Positions 1 through 11,722 of a DNA stretch of 64,000 nucleotides are shown piece after piece. The notes below the pieces were generated by a model that had not been told where the DNA came from, searched no databases, and saw only the letters and a program-made list of their open reading frames with translations. The stretch is taken from NCBI RefSeq assembly GCF_002994745.2, contig NC_037094.1, forward strand, positions 26,823,001 through 26,887,000, in the 5' to 3' direction. The first letter of the stretch is position 1. Each line of letters opens with the position of its first letter. A program made the position numbers and the translations under genes. This stretch comes from Rosa chinensis (lineage: Eukaryota > Streptophyta > Magnoliopsida > Rosales > Rosaceae).

Positions 1-505
1 CCCCGTGAGGTTTCTTGCTTCGATTCGGGGTTTTCCGGCCAAATCTCCGAAACTCAAGGGCACTAGCGTCAAGAGGAGGAAGAGGTGATCACGTGGTGGC
101 TGGTTGCCCACCGGTTAATGGCCGGACGGCAGCGAATCGAAGGGGAGAAGGAATTGCCCGAAGAGGAAAGGGGAGAGATCGGGGGAGAGGAGAGAGAAAG
201 GTGGGTTTCCGGATTTGAAAACCTACCACAGTAAATTTTCATTATTTATACAAATTTCTACCATAAACAGTAACTTTACTTTTTCTCTTATAACTTTCGC
301 ATACGAACTCCGATTTTTACGTACCACATGTTCACGGACTCGGTTTAACATCCTCTACAACTTTCATGAAGAATATTTGCTCAAATTTTGACCTGAACAA
401 AAAGCCAACTTTTAGGGCCTCTAAAATGATAGTAAAAGTGAAAGTAAAGATCATTCACCGTCCAGGTGACTAGTAAACCGGTGAATTCGGGTTCGGGACG
501 TCACA
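1..505. mobile_element. Gypsy-like LTR, right-hand part
   Basis: GC-rich purine-rich sequence (1-210) passes into an AT-rich stretch and ends in GGGACGTCACA near 505. The composition, and phrases such as the one around 290-345 about 200 bases before the end, look like the LTR of plant Ty3/gypsy elements as I remember them. The left part lies outside the window, so no TSD or internal domain can be checked. The short frame at 15-218 is low-complexity Arg/Gly and I do not regard it as a gene. Immediately to the right begins CACTA subterminal sequence, so this LTR probably inserted into, or replaced, the left end of that element. Confidence 0.45.
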
Positions 506-1994
506 CGCGCGCCTTAAAAGACTTGCCTCGTTGGTCTTTTACGGCGTGCTACGAATGTATGCCGTAAATAAGGTGTTCGTGTTGGTCTTTCACGGCGTGC
601 TATTTATGCGCACCATAAAAGACTTCTCTTATAGGTCTTTCACGGCGTGCTTTTATTGCATGCCATAAATGTTACTTTATATTTATAGCATCCTTATAAT
701 GTGCGCCGTAAATAAGGTTAACAATTTTGAGATCCCGCTTTTTTTTTTTTGTGCTAAATTCTAATTTCCCACCCAATCGGCCAATCTCTTACTAAAGAAT
801 TTCACGTCTGACAAAGTCACAAAACAGACGCTCGACCCAAACCCAGACACTATCAGGCTATCATCTCTCCCTTCGTCTCTCTTCTCTCTCACCCTTCTTC
901 TCTTAATCCTTGTTCAAACTAATCCAATCATCCAAGGTGGGTGAATACCTCTGTCTCATCTCCCCCAAACTAAATTAGGGTTTCTTTCCGACCTGAGGAT
1001 GAACAAACATGATGTGAATCAATAAAATATGATTTTGCTTTTGGGTGTAAAGTAATAAGGTAGCACAGGAAGGGCGAGTCTATCACCACGGTTGCTTACT
1101 GGGATTCGGCCGGAATGGGCATACCCTTGCCACGACGTTAAGTTCCTCGATTTCGAGGGTTTCTCTAGTTTCCAATATTGCCCTCTTCAGGTATGTTTTT
1201 CTACATTTATCTGTCTTTGATCCTTCCTTCTTGAATTATTGAATTGCTGATTTTGGTTTATATTTAGTAAATGTTGCTTTCAATTTGTATGAGACTTGCT
1301 CGGTCGGTTGCGTTACTGATCGGACTGTGTGTTTCCTTTTGTAAATCCTTATAGATCTGTCCATGTTTATCTTTCAATTAGGTCAATTGTTAAGAACTGA
1401 GTTGGATAATTATTCTATCCGATTTCATTTCATTTGGATTAGTTTCAGATTCAAAGATTTTGTCTACATTTTATTGAAATTCTGTTTTCTGAAGAGGTTA
1501 TTCTCTTTCTAATTCAAGGTGTGTTTCTGGTAAACTAGGTTATCAGTAGAAGAGATTGTTTTTTTTTTTTTATAGCAATCATGAGTTTGAGCAGTGGAAT
1601 GAGGAAATGTCTCTGCCAAGGTCTTGATGTGTTCAGAAGCACCGCTATCAAAACCAGGTCACTTTGATGTCATCTGTTGCTTATTTTGGTTGTTGCCATT
1701 GTATTTCGATAGCAAGTGTTTGCATAATGTGATAGTATTTACAAGCTTTAGATTTTAGAGAAAATAGTTGAATATGGTTTCCCGTGTAAGTAGTGTTCAA
1801 ATGAAGGTCCTTATGTTTAAAGTAGAGTACTGTATATGTCTTCCTTGCTAACTGAAAATTCCACCTAGTCTAGGATGTACTACAAAGAATACAACTAAAT
1901 TGTTGAAGTTCAGATGTTAAAATATGATAAAATGGAAAATATGTGGAGATGTGACGCTATTACACATTTCCCTCACTGCAATTTATCTGTTACC

Positions 1995-3954
1995 TGATAC
2001 GCTAAAAGTAAGCGCATAATTTAACCCTGAAAATGTCATCGTTAGTATAGAATAAATAGGGATCGTTCTAACCGGGGATTGAGGGTACACCTGTAATTGC
2101 AAAAACAACTAAAGAATTAAAATAAGTATAAAGTATTATTTACAAAAATAAAACAAAGAATAGAAATATATACAAGCAAACATAAAGAAGGGGGTTTAGG
2201 ATTAATAAATTGAAAATTAAAATAAATAAAAGAAAGGTAAAAACATATATACAAGGGTGGAACGCAAGGAACAAAGATCAAATCCACAATCATATGAATG
2301 AAATCCAATCACAAATCCTATAGTTGATTTTCTATGTCATGAGAAAGAAGTTGATCATGTGAAACGTTAGAAAGCAAACGATTTCCCATTTTTTACTTTC
2401 CTTGAATAATTAATCTAAGTGAAAGCACCTAAATCAATCTTATTGAACATGCAATCATAGTCTAGAAAGCTAGCTAATCAAGAACACATTCAACGCATTA
2501 AGAACAAAGAAAGGATGTCAACCAAAGTGCACAACCTAGTTATGAATAAGTTCACCTATTTGCAATCCTCCTTAATTGATTTCGACTTTTGTTCAAAGCC
2601 TTTACTACTTAAATTAGCTCCAATTACATGCATATATCCTAAGTTGGCCACCAAAGAACACAAACATGCAAAAGTTTTCTGTAAAACAAAATCAATCAAG
2701 CAATCTCACATAAGCAACATATAAATCAATATATAAAAATCACAATTTTATTTCAAAACATATAAACGGGCTTTAAATTTTGCCCTTAACGTTTATGTCA
2801 ACTAGAAATCAAGTTCATACGAAATCAAAACAAAGAAAATCAAAAAGGTTACAAGGAATAAGATAGAATTACACCATGAAGGATGAATGGTGGAAAGCTT
2901 GAGACATTGGTCTTGGATCTTGAAAGCAAGGCTCCAAAGCTTCACGACACAAGGTGGATGATGGCGGCTAGGAGGCTTCATGGCTTCTTCTTCTCTTCTT
3001 CTCTTTGCTTGAAGATGCAGAGACTTGAAACTAGAGGATGGAGAGAAAGCTTGACGTTATAGAGAGAATTTTCTGATGTTTATTTACTAAGGGGGAGAGG
3101 TGTGTTGTGGTGGTGTGATGGTGTTGTGGTGGTTGGTCTAAAACGTCTAGAGAGGAGGCTATATATAGGAGAAGGCAAGGCTTCATGAATTTAATTTCCA
3201 AAGAATTTTCTGGTTGCACCACACAGCTTCGACCAATCACGTAGCGCCACGTCAGCTCTGCCATGTCACTCAACCAATCAAAAAGCTCCAAAATAATTCC
3301 ATAATCTTTCCAAATATATTATTGCTGATTTCCCAAGATTTTATCTAATTTTTCTCTAAATTTTCGGCCAAAATAATCTTGAGTGAAAATAGGAATGAAT
3401 CTGGACTTGTTTTGGACCTTTTCTCCCTTAAATCTCTCCATGACATTATCCTTAATATCCTCTCCTTGATTTTCTCTTGATTTTCATATTAAAATTGCAG
3501 ATTTTATTCTCTAATTTCAGCCAACATATCTTGAGGGAATTGATGAATGAATCTGGACTTGTTTTGAGTATTTTCTTATTGCACAATCCCTTGAAACTCT
3601 CCCTTGATATTCTCAATGTAATCTCCTTGATCTTCTCTTGATAATTCACATTATCTCCATCATTTCCCATGCAAAAATCAGATTTAATCTCCCATAATAT
3701 CTCTCACGTCATCTTCAAGCCATGTGGTCTCCTAATGCCTTCAGGTTTCCTAGCCTCATCAGGATTCCTGCGTTGACTAGGATTCCTAGTTGGACCAAGA
3801 AAACTCCATTTCTTCATTTCAGCTCATTTCTTCTCCATTTATTCCAATGTACCTAGAAAATAGAAACTAAATTAAAATTTATTTATTTAAGGAAATAACT
3901 AAGTAAAATATGAGGAAATAACTATTAAAATGTTGCATAAAAATGCTCCTATCA
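1995..3954 (-). mobile_element. Solo LTR (about 1.96 kb) with 5-bp TSD TTACC
   Basis: The block begins TGATACGCT and ends CCTATCA, so both strands read TG...CA. It is flanked on the left (1990-1994) and the right (3955-3959) by an identical TTACC, a 5-bp target duplication as made by LTR retrotransposons. I found no internal direct repeat and no gag or pol coding, so a solo LTR is the simplest reading; a long TRIM or LARD is the alternative. On the minus strand it starts TGATAGGAGC and has a TATA-like CTATATATAG at about 3159-3168, which suggests minus-strand transcription. The small frames inside (2117-2308, 3031-3291, 3452-3670) are not convincing genes. Confidence 0.7.
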
Positions 3955-4723
3955 TTACCAAGTCAGTATACTGCGAGATATTTATTTTCTATTTTCAATG
4001 CTTGATTTAGTGTTTTATTCTTGCATCTTTTCTGATAATATGTTTCGACAATTATGCTGATCTGAAGAACAACAGTTATGCTTGTTTTGACAAGTATTGA
4101 TTTGGATTCCTTCTTGTCAGTATTCAAGATTTCAGGACTTCACGAAAAATACTATCATTATAGTACGAGTCAATCAGATTCTTTTAGTGCTTTTGTTCTA
4201 TATTGATTTGTATTTGATTAAATCAAGCATCTTCATAGTTTGATATACCCATATAAAACTTTATAGTTGGTCACCTATCTAGTGGAGGGGATACTTTTGT
4301 TGATGGAGTTGTCATTGCAGCAGCAAGAGCATTGCCTACTTGGTCAGATGGGGATATGTCTCCAATCCAAGAATGGAAAGATGAGAGACAAAGGAATTAT
4401 AGGAAGAATGTCAATAAATGCTTGCTGCATTCCTAACAACTCTAAGGAATTCAAAAATATCTTTGGTAAGCCTGCTACACAAATCCTCATTTATGGGAAA
4501 GTTGTTTTAATTGGATTGGAAACTCATTTTTGTGGTACACACTTAATTAGTTTATGATTTGTCCAATTCACCATATCATTATTCTTTTGGATAAGAATGC
4601 ACACATCGTGATCTGAAGGGTTTTGCTAATACTTGATATCTCTAATTGATATTGTTGGTTGTTTCATGTTTTTTTTTCTTTGCCTGGGCTTTTTGTTAAA
4701 TATGGGGACTGGAGAAGTATGAC

Positions 4724-4797
4724 ATGACAAAGTTATTTACTGGTGTATTTACTTCACTTCATGACAAAGTTATTTACTGGTGTATTTACTTCACTTC
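4724..4797. repeat. 37-bp perfect tandem duplication
   Basis: A 37-base unit beginning ATGACAAAGTTATTTACTGG occurs twice head to tail (4724-4760 and 4761-4797) without mismatch. It lies directly upstream of the acceptor-like TTCCAG before the 4801-4904 exon-like piece. It looks like a recent replication-slippage duplication. Confidence 0.85.
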
Positions 4798-5372
4798 CAG
4801 ATGATGTGAAACTTGACAACATACTCAATGAGAAGATGGCTTTAGTTCAACAATTCATTCGACCAGCTTTACTTCAACCCTTTGCTGAAAGCATGGATAA
4901 ATGAATGGCTTCAGTGGTGTGATATTATGTGTTACAAATTTCATTTTATACTCATCTCATAGAGTTAATTCTAAGAGATATGTAGTGACATCTATTAGGG
5001 ATGAAGATTTTATGAAATTTTTATGAAGTGTTAGTTCTTATGAAATGAGGGTAATAAGAATATATGGCAATTGAGCAAATAGAATTTTTTTTTGTTTGAG
5101 AAGACCTCATTTTAACTCGGAGTTCAGTCACTCATTTACGGCACGCAATGTATGCCTTAAGTATGAGGGATTTTACAGCATGCAATGTGGGCAGTAAATG
5201 ACCAAAATGACATTTGCGGAACCACTTTTATGGAGTGTTAATTGTTCTTTTACAGCGCATTTTTGCACGTATGTCTTTTACTGAGCGAGCTTTTACGGCT
5301 TGTTTTTGTGCGCCGTAAATATGCTTTTACGGAGCACATGGTGGGCCGTAAAAGACCAATTTTGGTGTAGTG

Positions 5373-8300
5373 AATACAATAAAAAGAAAGTATACATACC
5401 AAATCCTGCTCCATATATATACGATCCACCATTGGAGTTAACAGGTTGAGACTGGAAAAAAAAACTAAATGTTCCTTAACTAATGCATCACATTTCCCAT
5501 CAATAAACGATGAACTTGGTTAAATTTGGAAGGAAAAAGGTAATGAAAACAAGACTTTATATTATTGGCCTTACCATCTTGAGTTTGTGAGGGTTGGTAA
5601 AAGATACAACAGCTTTGAAAAGTGCAACATGAGGTAGTATGTGGATTCGAAGAAAAAATTGAAAAATTCAAATCATGGATTAGCTTACATATTATGTGTA
5701 GAAACTAGAGAGCTCAATAAAGTCATGTCGTTTATTAGAACCTTATAAGTGGCTAAAGGCAGAAGATCCATCATGAAATGAAACCACAACTAAAACCCAA
5801 AGAAGTTGAAATAAAAATAACATTATTATTATTGATCTTGCAGTCAACTTAGTCTTATGAGAATAAATGGTAAAAGACATATCATGATACTTTGGACACT
5901 AAGATTTGAGAATAATACAGATATCAAGATAAATTTATAAAACGTTTAATTTATCCCAAATCAGACCGCATATTGAACCACCAATAGTGAGTTTGATAAG
6001 CAGTGTTGCTTATTTATCAAAGTCACACACCCACATGGAATGAAATTAAAAATGCTGCATTTATGAAGTTAACTAGAAGTAATTTCATGCATAGCTTGTT
6101 GGTGTTTTGTGTATAGGTGCTTTATTTTACTTGCAACTCTATACGCATACACTAAATCGATAACAAATGAACAAATGAACAAATGAAAATTGTATGCTCC
6201 TTCATAAAGCCAACTAATACCAATCCTATCTACAGTAAATGATAAATACTTACGTGAAAACAAGAAGACATCATCTATATATGATCGATCACTTACAACA
6301 ATGAAAGAGCAAGATCTGTTTCAAAACATATTGTCCAATGAAGTAAAAATCTCTTAGTTTAATTTATTCCTCTTATTTTAAAATATATTTCAAAGAAAAC
6401 TCTAAACCCTAAGGTCAAAATCGCTTACCTGCTTATGAATATCTATCCTCTTTGACAAAGCAAGGTAATAGAGATCAAAAAGAAAAAAGTTCTTTAAAAT
6501 CCTGAAAATTATTGTATATACCTAGTATAAGTAACTAGCATTACCCAGTGAAGTTATTTTTTGTGGTTACACCTGATGACTTATACACTCTGGTACTGCA
6601 ACTCTTTGAAAGGAAAAATAAACATTAATAATTGTCGAATGCAAGCTACTATTGAAATAATTAATATCAAAGTGCAACTACAGGTTATCCACAACATGTA
6701 GAAGACAATGGCGCTGGTGAAAGACTAAAGGTGGTGAAGGACTAAAGGTAGCAAATCAAAGTACAAACATATTGAGAAACGTGTGCATGATTAATTCAAG
6801 AAGAAAAAACTAACTGATGGTGATTATCTGAATTTCCATTGCTTCCTTAGAAGCAAATGTGAAGAAGACAACAACAAAAAACATAATGATTTCCTAAGTT
6901 TGTAGTAACCGAACCTTAAGTATATGAATTGATCAACACATATTACTTGGTAGAATAAGCAAATGGTAAAACGTACCATTCAATAAAGTCACCAACTCAC
7001 CATACAACTCCTAACCTAACGTCAATCACAAGAACCCCATAACCCCAGGAACCCTAGAAAAGCAAAAATGTGAAGTATCTATACAAAAATCAGATAAATT
7101 TATATCCCCTTAACAACAAAGAAACTCATGTAGCCACTAAAACTTAAATACCAACAAAACCCAACAAAACAAAATGAACTTTCAACCTAGAGGGCCACCA
7201 TCAAACCCTGAATTCCACAAAAAATGATCAAAACTTGCCTCAATAGTTGCATAAATTTCTTAAAGACTCCTATGAGTAATATATTGCTTAACCATTCTGA
7301 TATCCGCAAATTAACAACACAAATATTAACAAGAGCAAAACACAAAAGAACAAGAACCAATTAAGCAGTATATATACGAATAGCAAAATGTACAAAAAGG
7401 ACATACACACACTAGTCCTTGCTGGTTCAGTTTTGCTTTCCTTGTATGACCAATGTTTTTCCAATGCTTTAGTCTTCCTTCTATTAGAGGCAAACTGTAA
7501 TTTATTAGAGATTCTCTTTAAAATTTAAAGAAGGAAAGTTAAATAAACTTGTGAAATGAATTTTAACAGATACATGAACCTTTGTTTTGTTGGACCAATA
7601 AATGACGATGTTTTAGGAAAAGTACAACCGAGGTTGGCACAATTGGAAAAGTCGACCCACTAAGAAATGAGAGGTAGTTATGTGGAAAATTAAATAAACC
7701 TGTGAAATGAATCTTAATAGGTACATGAACCTTGTTTTGTTGGACCAATAAATGACGATGCTTTAGGAAAAGTACAATCGAGGTTAGGACAACTGGAAAG
7801 TCGACCCACTAAGAAATGAGAGGTAGTGATGTGGAATGTTTCCTCTCATGCACTGATTTTTATTTTTTTTGTTATCTTGATTCAAAGCGAAAAATACGAA
7901 CTGTGGTTTTACTTGCTATATTTAAATGCCAGAATTTAATTAAATTCTATTCCTATAATTTACTTCCATGGAAATCACATGTCATTTCTTTTGCATGCCT
8001 TTTTATTTCTAGATGGGATAAGTTTGAGGTCGTATAAAAGCGAAGCACATTTATATAAGGTTTGCTTAGAGATAGTAAATTAATGACGAAAGTCATACAT
8101 ATATTTAGTGAATGAGTTGGGACCAAGTCTTTTAGGCTATCACTAATTATAAGTTCAATTTGAGCTCGTTAAAAAGTAAAACTTTAACATTTCTCGAAAA
8201 GTCTCTTCTTTATAAGTCTTGTTTTTGTATGTATGACATATATGTCTTTTGGTCTATGAATTGAATTGCACAAGTCATATCTAGAACAGTCAATACATCT

Positions 8301-8540
8301 TATCGCAAGTTTCATGAAAAACCCACAGCAAAAGATCTACCACTTATTATCCTGCCGTCCCATAAATCTTAACAGTCAAAACCGTTAAGTCAACGTCGGT
8401 GCTTTGAATCTCACTCAATATTTAAATTCTAGGAGAAACAAATAATTAACTAGAGATTGACGTGTACACATTATCTCCACGCGGCAACTGCCCATACATG
8501 GACGGGATATTCCCCCATATCTATATGCGCGCTCCCTCGT
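5373..8540. other. Intergenic spacer, no gene seen
   Basis: AT-rich sequence without a convincing reading frame on either strand; all open frames are under 75 codons and lack family resemblance. It holds a tandem duplication at 7539-7836 (listed separately). I saw no tRNA, rRNA or clear transposon ends here. Confidence 0.6.
7539..7836. repeat. Imperfect tandem duplication, period about 151 bp
   Basis: Two head-to-tail copies start TTAAATAAAC at 7539 and 7690. Shared blocks include GTTGGACCAATAAATGACGA and GTCGACCCACTAAGAAATGA. Copies differ by scattered substitutions and a few one-base indels, so the duplication is not recent. No coding content. Confidence 0.85.
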
Positions 8541-8545
8541 ACCAC

Positions 8546-8793
8546 TATAAAATCACCTGTGGGCGCTGCCAGTTTCTGTTGTCTCCACCGTCCGATCTCC
8601 CAATCCAACGGTCCGATCCCCCTCTAACAAAACGACCCCAGACAATTCAAAAGTTTGACTATATATCTCCTCCGCGAAACTCAAACCAGAGCCAAACAAT
8701 ACAATAGCAATAGAGCTGAACTATGCTCGATGAAGACGACGAAAACTTCGTGAGCCAAACCGCCCTTCTCGATTTCTGTGCTCGTCTCTCGCA
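8546..8793 (+). promoter_or_regulatory. Putative core promoter and leader of the CPBP protease gene, with overlapping uORF
   Basis: Two TATA-like strings precede the gene: TATAAAA at 8546-8552 and TATATAT at 8660-8666. If transcription starts about 30 bases after either, the leader contains an upstream ATG at 8723. That uORF runs 31 codons in another frame and stops with TAG at 8816-8818, inside the main coding sequence. A second upstream ATG at 8730 opens a seven-codon frame. The main start at 8794 is preferred because it opens the plastid-targeting sequence continuous with the conserved protein. The transcription start is inferred, not seen. Confidence 0.4.
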
Positions 8794-9122
8794 ATGGAGC
8801 TTCCGCTTATATCGCTAGCCGCTACTACTAGTACTTCCACGGCGTCGTTTGGCAGTAAGCTCGGGCTGTGCGATTTTCCGGTGACGAGAAAGAGGCGGAC
8901 GGGTTTGTTCGACGGAGGTAGGGTTTCTGTGCGGCAGGTTAGGGCTTCGGCGGAGCAGAGGAGTAGCGACGGTATTAATGGAAGTGAGGCGGAGAGTGGA
9001 GGACGGCGGTTCACCAGTCCTGCCATGGAGGTCACCACATTGAATCCGAGCTTCAATGAAGCTGAGTATCCTGTTTGGGAGAAGATTGGTGCTGTTGTTA
9101 GACTTAGTTATGGAATTGGTGA

Positions 9123-9155
<33 letters not shown>

Positions 9156-11722
9156 CTAAGCAGAATTTTAATTTGAAGAAATGATAGCTTTGATTATGAT
9201 ATCTCTGCCTATTATTTCACCAAAAAGAGATTTAATTTTGGTTTGCAATTTTCTTGTTTTGGTGTTTTGTTGAAATATGACCAAGAGATGTTAAGATAAA
9301 ATTATATTATAATCTGTGTGCTGATTTTCAATTTTTCATGGACAGGTATATATGGTGCAATGGCTTTAGCGGGTAGATTTATATGCTCAATGATGGGTAT
9401 CGATATCGTGGGAGGTTTCGAGTTAAATTTAGATGCAACTGTACAAGGGCTTGGATATGCAGCTCCACCAATCATGGCGCTTCTTTTTATACTCGATGTA
9501 AGCTCCATGTTTGTTTTCTAATTTTGAGTAATGGCATATATGATGAAGGATTTTTGTTTTGCACATCCTGATTTGAATGACATGGTTACTGGGGTGTGAT
9601 GAAATGGTTTGCTGAAGCTGTGCTTTAATGCATGGGATGATTATATGTGGAGTTCAATTTTGTAGGTCAATGGAGGAAAAGAGGAAGGTAGATTAGGATC
9701 ATGAGAGAATAAGTTTAGGGTTCTGTAATTAAACCCTTAACAGTAGCAATACCTTTATGTGAAAGTTTATAGAATTGCAATAATACTATCCCAATAGATC
9801 CAGATTTTCAGTCTTGGGAAGAAACTTGAGCTCACATTTCATTTTAGAAAGTGAGATACTTGTTGAGACTTGAGAATGAGCAACTACTATTCCAAGGAAG
9901 TGGAATAGATTATCCACGTCTTCATTATAGATTGTCCCCACTGCTCACTTGACCTAATCTTCTTTGTTCTGAGGTCCTGGCTTACATATGAAGTAGGAGA
10001 AATGGAAATTATTATCATTATACCCAGAAACAATATGGGGTTTAATAGGTTTCAAATTAGAAAATAACAGATGATACAGCCTCATATTGTTTCAAGGCAT
10101 AATGTTATTATTTAATAATCTACGCATAGGATTGTGTTCTAACTTTCATCTTCAAATGGTTATAGGATGAAGTTGTAAAGTTTTCACCTCATGCACGTGC
10201 AATTAGAGACGTAGAGGATGAGGAGCTGCGCAGTTTCTTTTATGGAATGTCACCGTTGCAGGTATGCCATCTTAAATTGACCTCATTGTAAAGCATTTTA
10301 TGGTTTCTGCTTGAATAAGCAAGAAACAAATGATATGCATGTGCCTTCAATGTTGCAGTTCATACTAATTGTTACTGCAAGCTCTTTGGGAGAGGAACTT
10401 TTCTACAGGGCTGCTGTTCAGGTATGCTATTGTTGTTCTCTGTTTTGGCACTGAAAGTTTGCTGTTATTGTAAATTAGACCCACAAACACACACAGTACA
10501 CACACACACACATAACTTGAATCATCAATATGAAGCTGAAGATTAACCGTTCTGCGGGTTAGTAATACTTGTGATTGATTTCCTCTCATTTGTGTCTTTA
10601 AAGGGATCATTAGCCGAGATATTTTTGAAGGGAACAGATCTGGTGACAGACATTCGAGGAATGGCATCTCTGGTATTGCAGTTTTTCTTGGACGTTTCTT
10701 TCATCTCATCAGTAACAATGAACATTTTCTGATAACAGTATTCCCTTTATTTGTAGTCTGGGGTTCTACCCCCATTTGTCCCATTTGCTCAGGCATTTGC
10801 AGCAGTGATCACAGCTACTCTTACAGGTTCTTTGTACTATGTGGCTGCCTCTCCAAAAGGTTGATTTCTCAAAGACATTTTAAGTAACTTCTGTGAAAAC
10901 ATTACTTGTGCAATTGTGATGATCAATTGCCTGATCCTTCTTGCAGATCCTGCTTATGTAGTTGCACCAGTTTTACAATCTCGCTCTGGTCGTGAAGATC
11001 TGAAAAAGCTGTTTGCAGGTTCAATCCCTTGCCCCAGCATAAATTTCATTGCATCCATTTTGTTTCACATAATATTTTGAGATAAGCTAGTTTCATGTTT
11101 GTATTAGATGGTTAGAATGTGAAACATATGACTGGTATTTGCAATCATGGACATTGCTACCTTTAGTTTGGCTGATTCATGCTTGGAGCATGTTGAACTG
11201 ATTCAAATTCTCCATAACTCAAAGCACCTAGTAATTTGACTTTAAGAAGTCCATAATAATTACTTTTGGTTGCCAAAAGAGATGGAGTCAAGAAACCGAT
11301 ATGTTTATAATTGTTCATTTTACCGTAGCATGCACATCTGAGTTATGAATTTACTGTTGTTTTCTGGTGGACATCCTGCAGCTTGGTATCAGAGAAGGCA
11401 AATGAAGAAGATCTACTCTCCCCTTCTTGAAGGACTTTTGGCCCTCTATCTCGGTTTTGAGTGGAACCAGGTATTTTTGATTCTTGGTTAAATTTTGCTT
11501 TTCAGTAGTTCACTGCCCATTATTCTTTGAAGACTATGAAGCTTAGTAATTGACTTTCTCGATGTTTTCATGTGGCAGACGAATAATCTTCTTGCACCTA
11601 TGATCACCCACGGCATATATTCAGCTGTGATATTGGGTCATGGCCTTCGGAAGATACATGATCATCGTAGACGACTACATCAGAGAATCGAGCAGCTTAA
11701 AGAAGAAAGTAGAGTAGAATAG
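8794..11722 (+). CDS. Plastid CPBP/CAAX-type intramembrane protease (SCO4-like), nine exons
   Basis: Exons: 8794-9118, 9346-9497, 10166-10261, 10359-10421, 10604-10672, 10757-10859, 10947-11018, 11382-11470, 11579-11722. All introns are GT-AG, and the joined frame is 1113 nt (370 aa). Residues 1-60 are Ser/Thr/Arg-rich with few acids, as in chloroplast transit peptides. Several hydrophobic segments follow. The CPBP signature GEELFYRAA (E203, E204, R208) is the EExxxR motif; a late His in THGIYSA (H334) fits the distal His motif. The usual middle FxxxH motif is not obvious. The C-terminus is a charged, possibly coiled tail. By family it should sit in a plastid membrane; my best match is Arabidopsis SCO4 (At5g60750), linked to light acclimation. 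Protease activity is inferred. Intron 1 carries a T29 run. The downstream neighbour is convergent. Confidence 0.9.
9127..9155 (+). repeat. Poly-T microsatellite (T29) next to a splice donor
   Basis: A run of 29 T begins eight bases after the intron 1 donor (GT at 9119-9120) of the CPBP protease gene. U-rich tracts just inside plant introns help splicing, but a pure run of this length is expected to vary between individuals. Confidence 0.95.

Larger units (their letters stand above)
1090..4904 (+). pseudogene. Captured gene fragments inside the CACTA-like element, parent unknown
   Basis: Several stretches look like spliced exons of a former host gene. 1090-1191 ends in CTCTTCAG followed by GTATG. 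1578-1656 follows a poly-T plus TATAG acceptor and ends before GTCACT. 4270-4430 encodes GGDTFVDGVVIAAARALPTW and continues to a stop. 4801-4904 follows TTCCAG, encodes PDDVKLDNILNEKMALVQQF and ends in TGA. The frames do not join and contain stops, so this is a decayed copy. A pyrimidine-rich 5'UTR-like leader lies at 860-930. I do not recognise the parent gene. The solo LTR at 1995-3954 interrupts the unit. Confidence 0.45.
506..5372. mobile_element. CACTA-like transposon, left end missing, non-autonomous
   Basis: The right end reads GGTGTAGTG at 5364-5372, the inverted form of CACTACACC, the usual terminus of CACTA (En/Spm) elements. Just inside it, at 5100-5360, and again at the left, 510-720, are many copies in both orientations of a subterminal motif built on TTTACGGCGTGC / GCCGTAAA. 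The left terminus CACTA itself is absent; subterminal repeats start right after the LTR-like sequence ending at 505. No transposase was found. The interior holds exon-like pieces (1090-1191, 1578-1656, 4270-4430, 4801-4904) and a solo LTR at 1995-3954. Confidence 0.65.
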
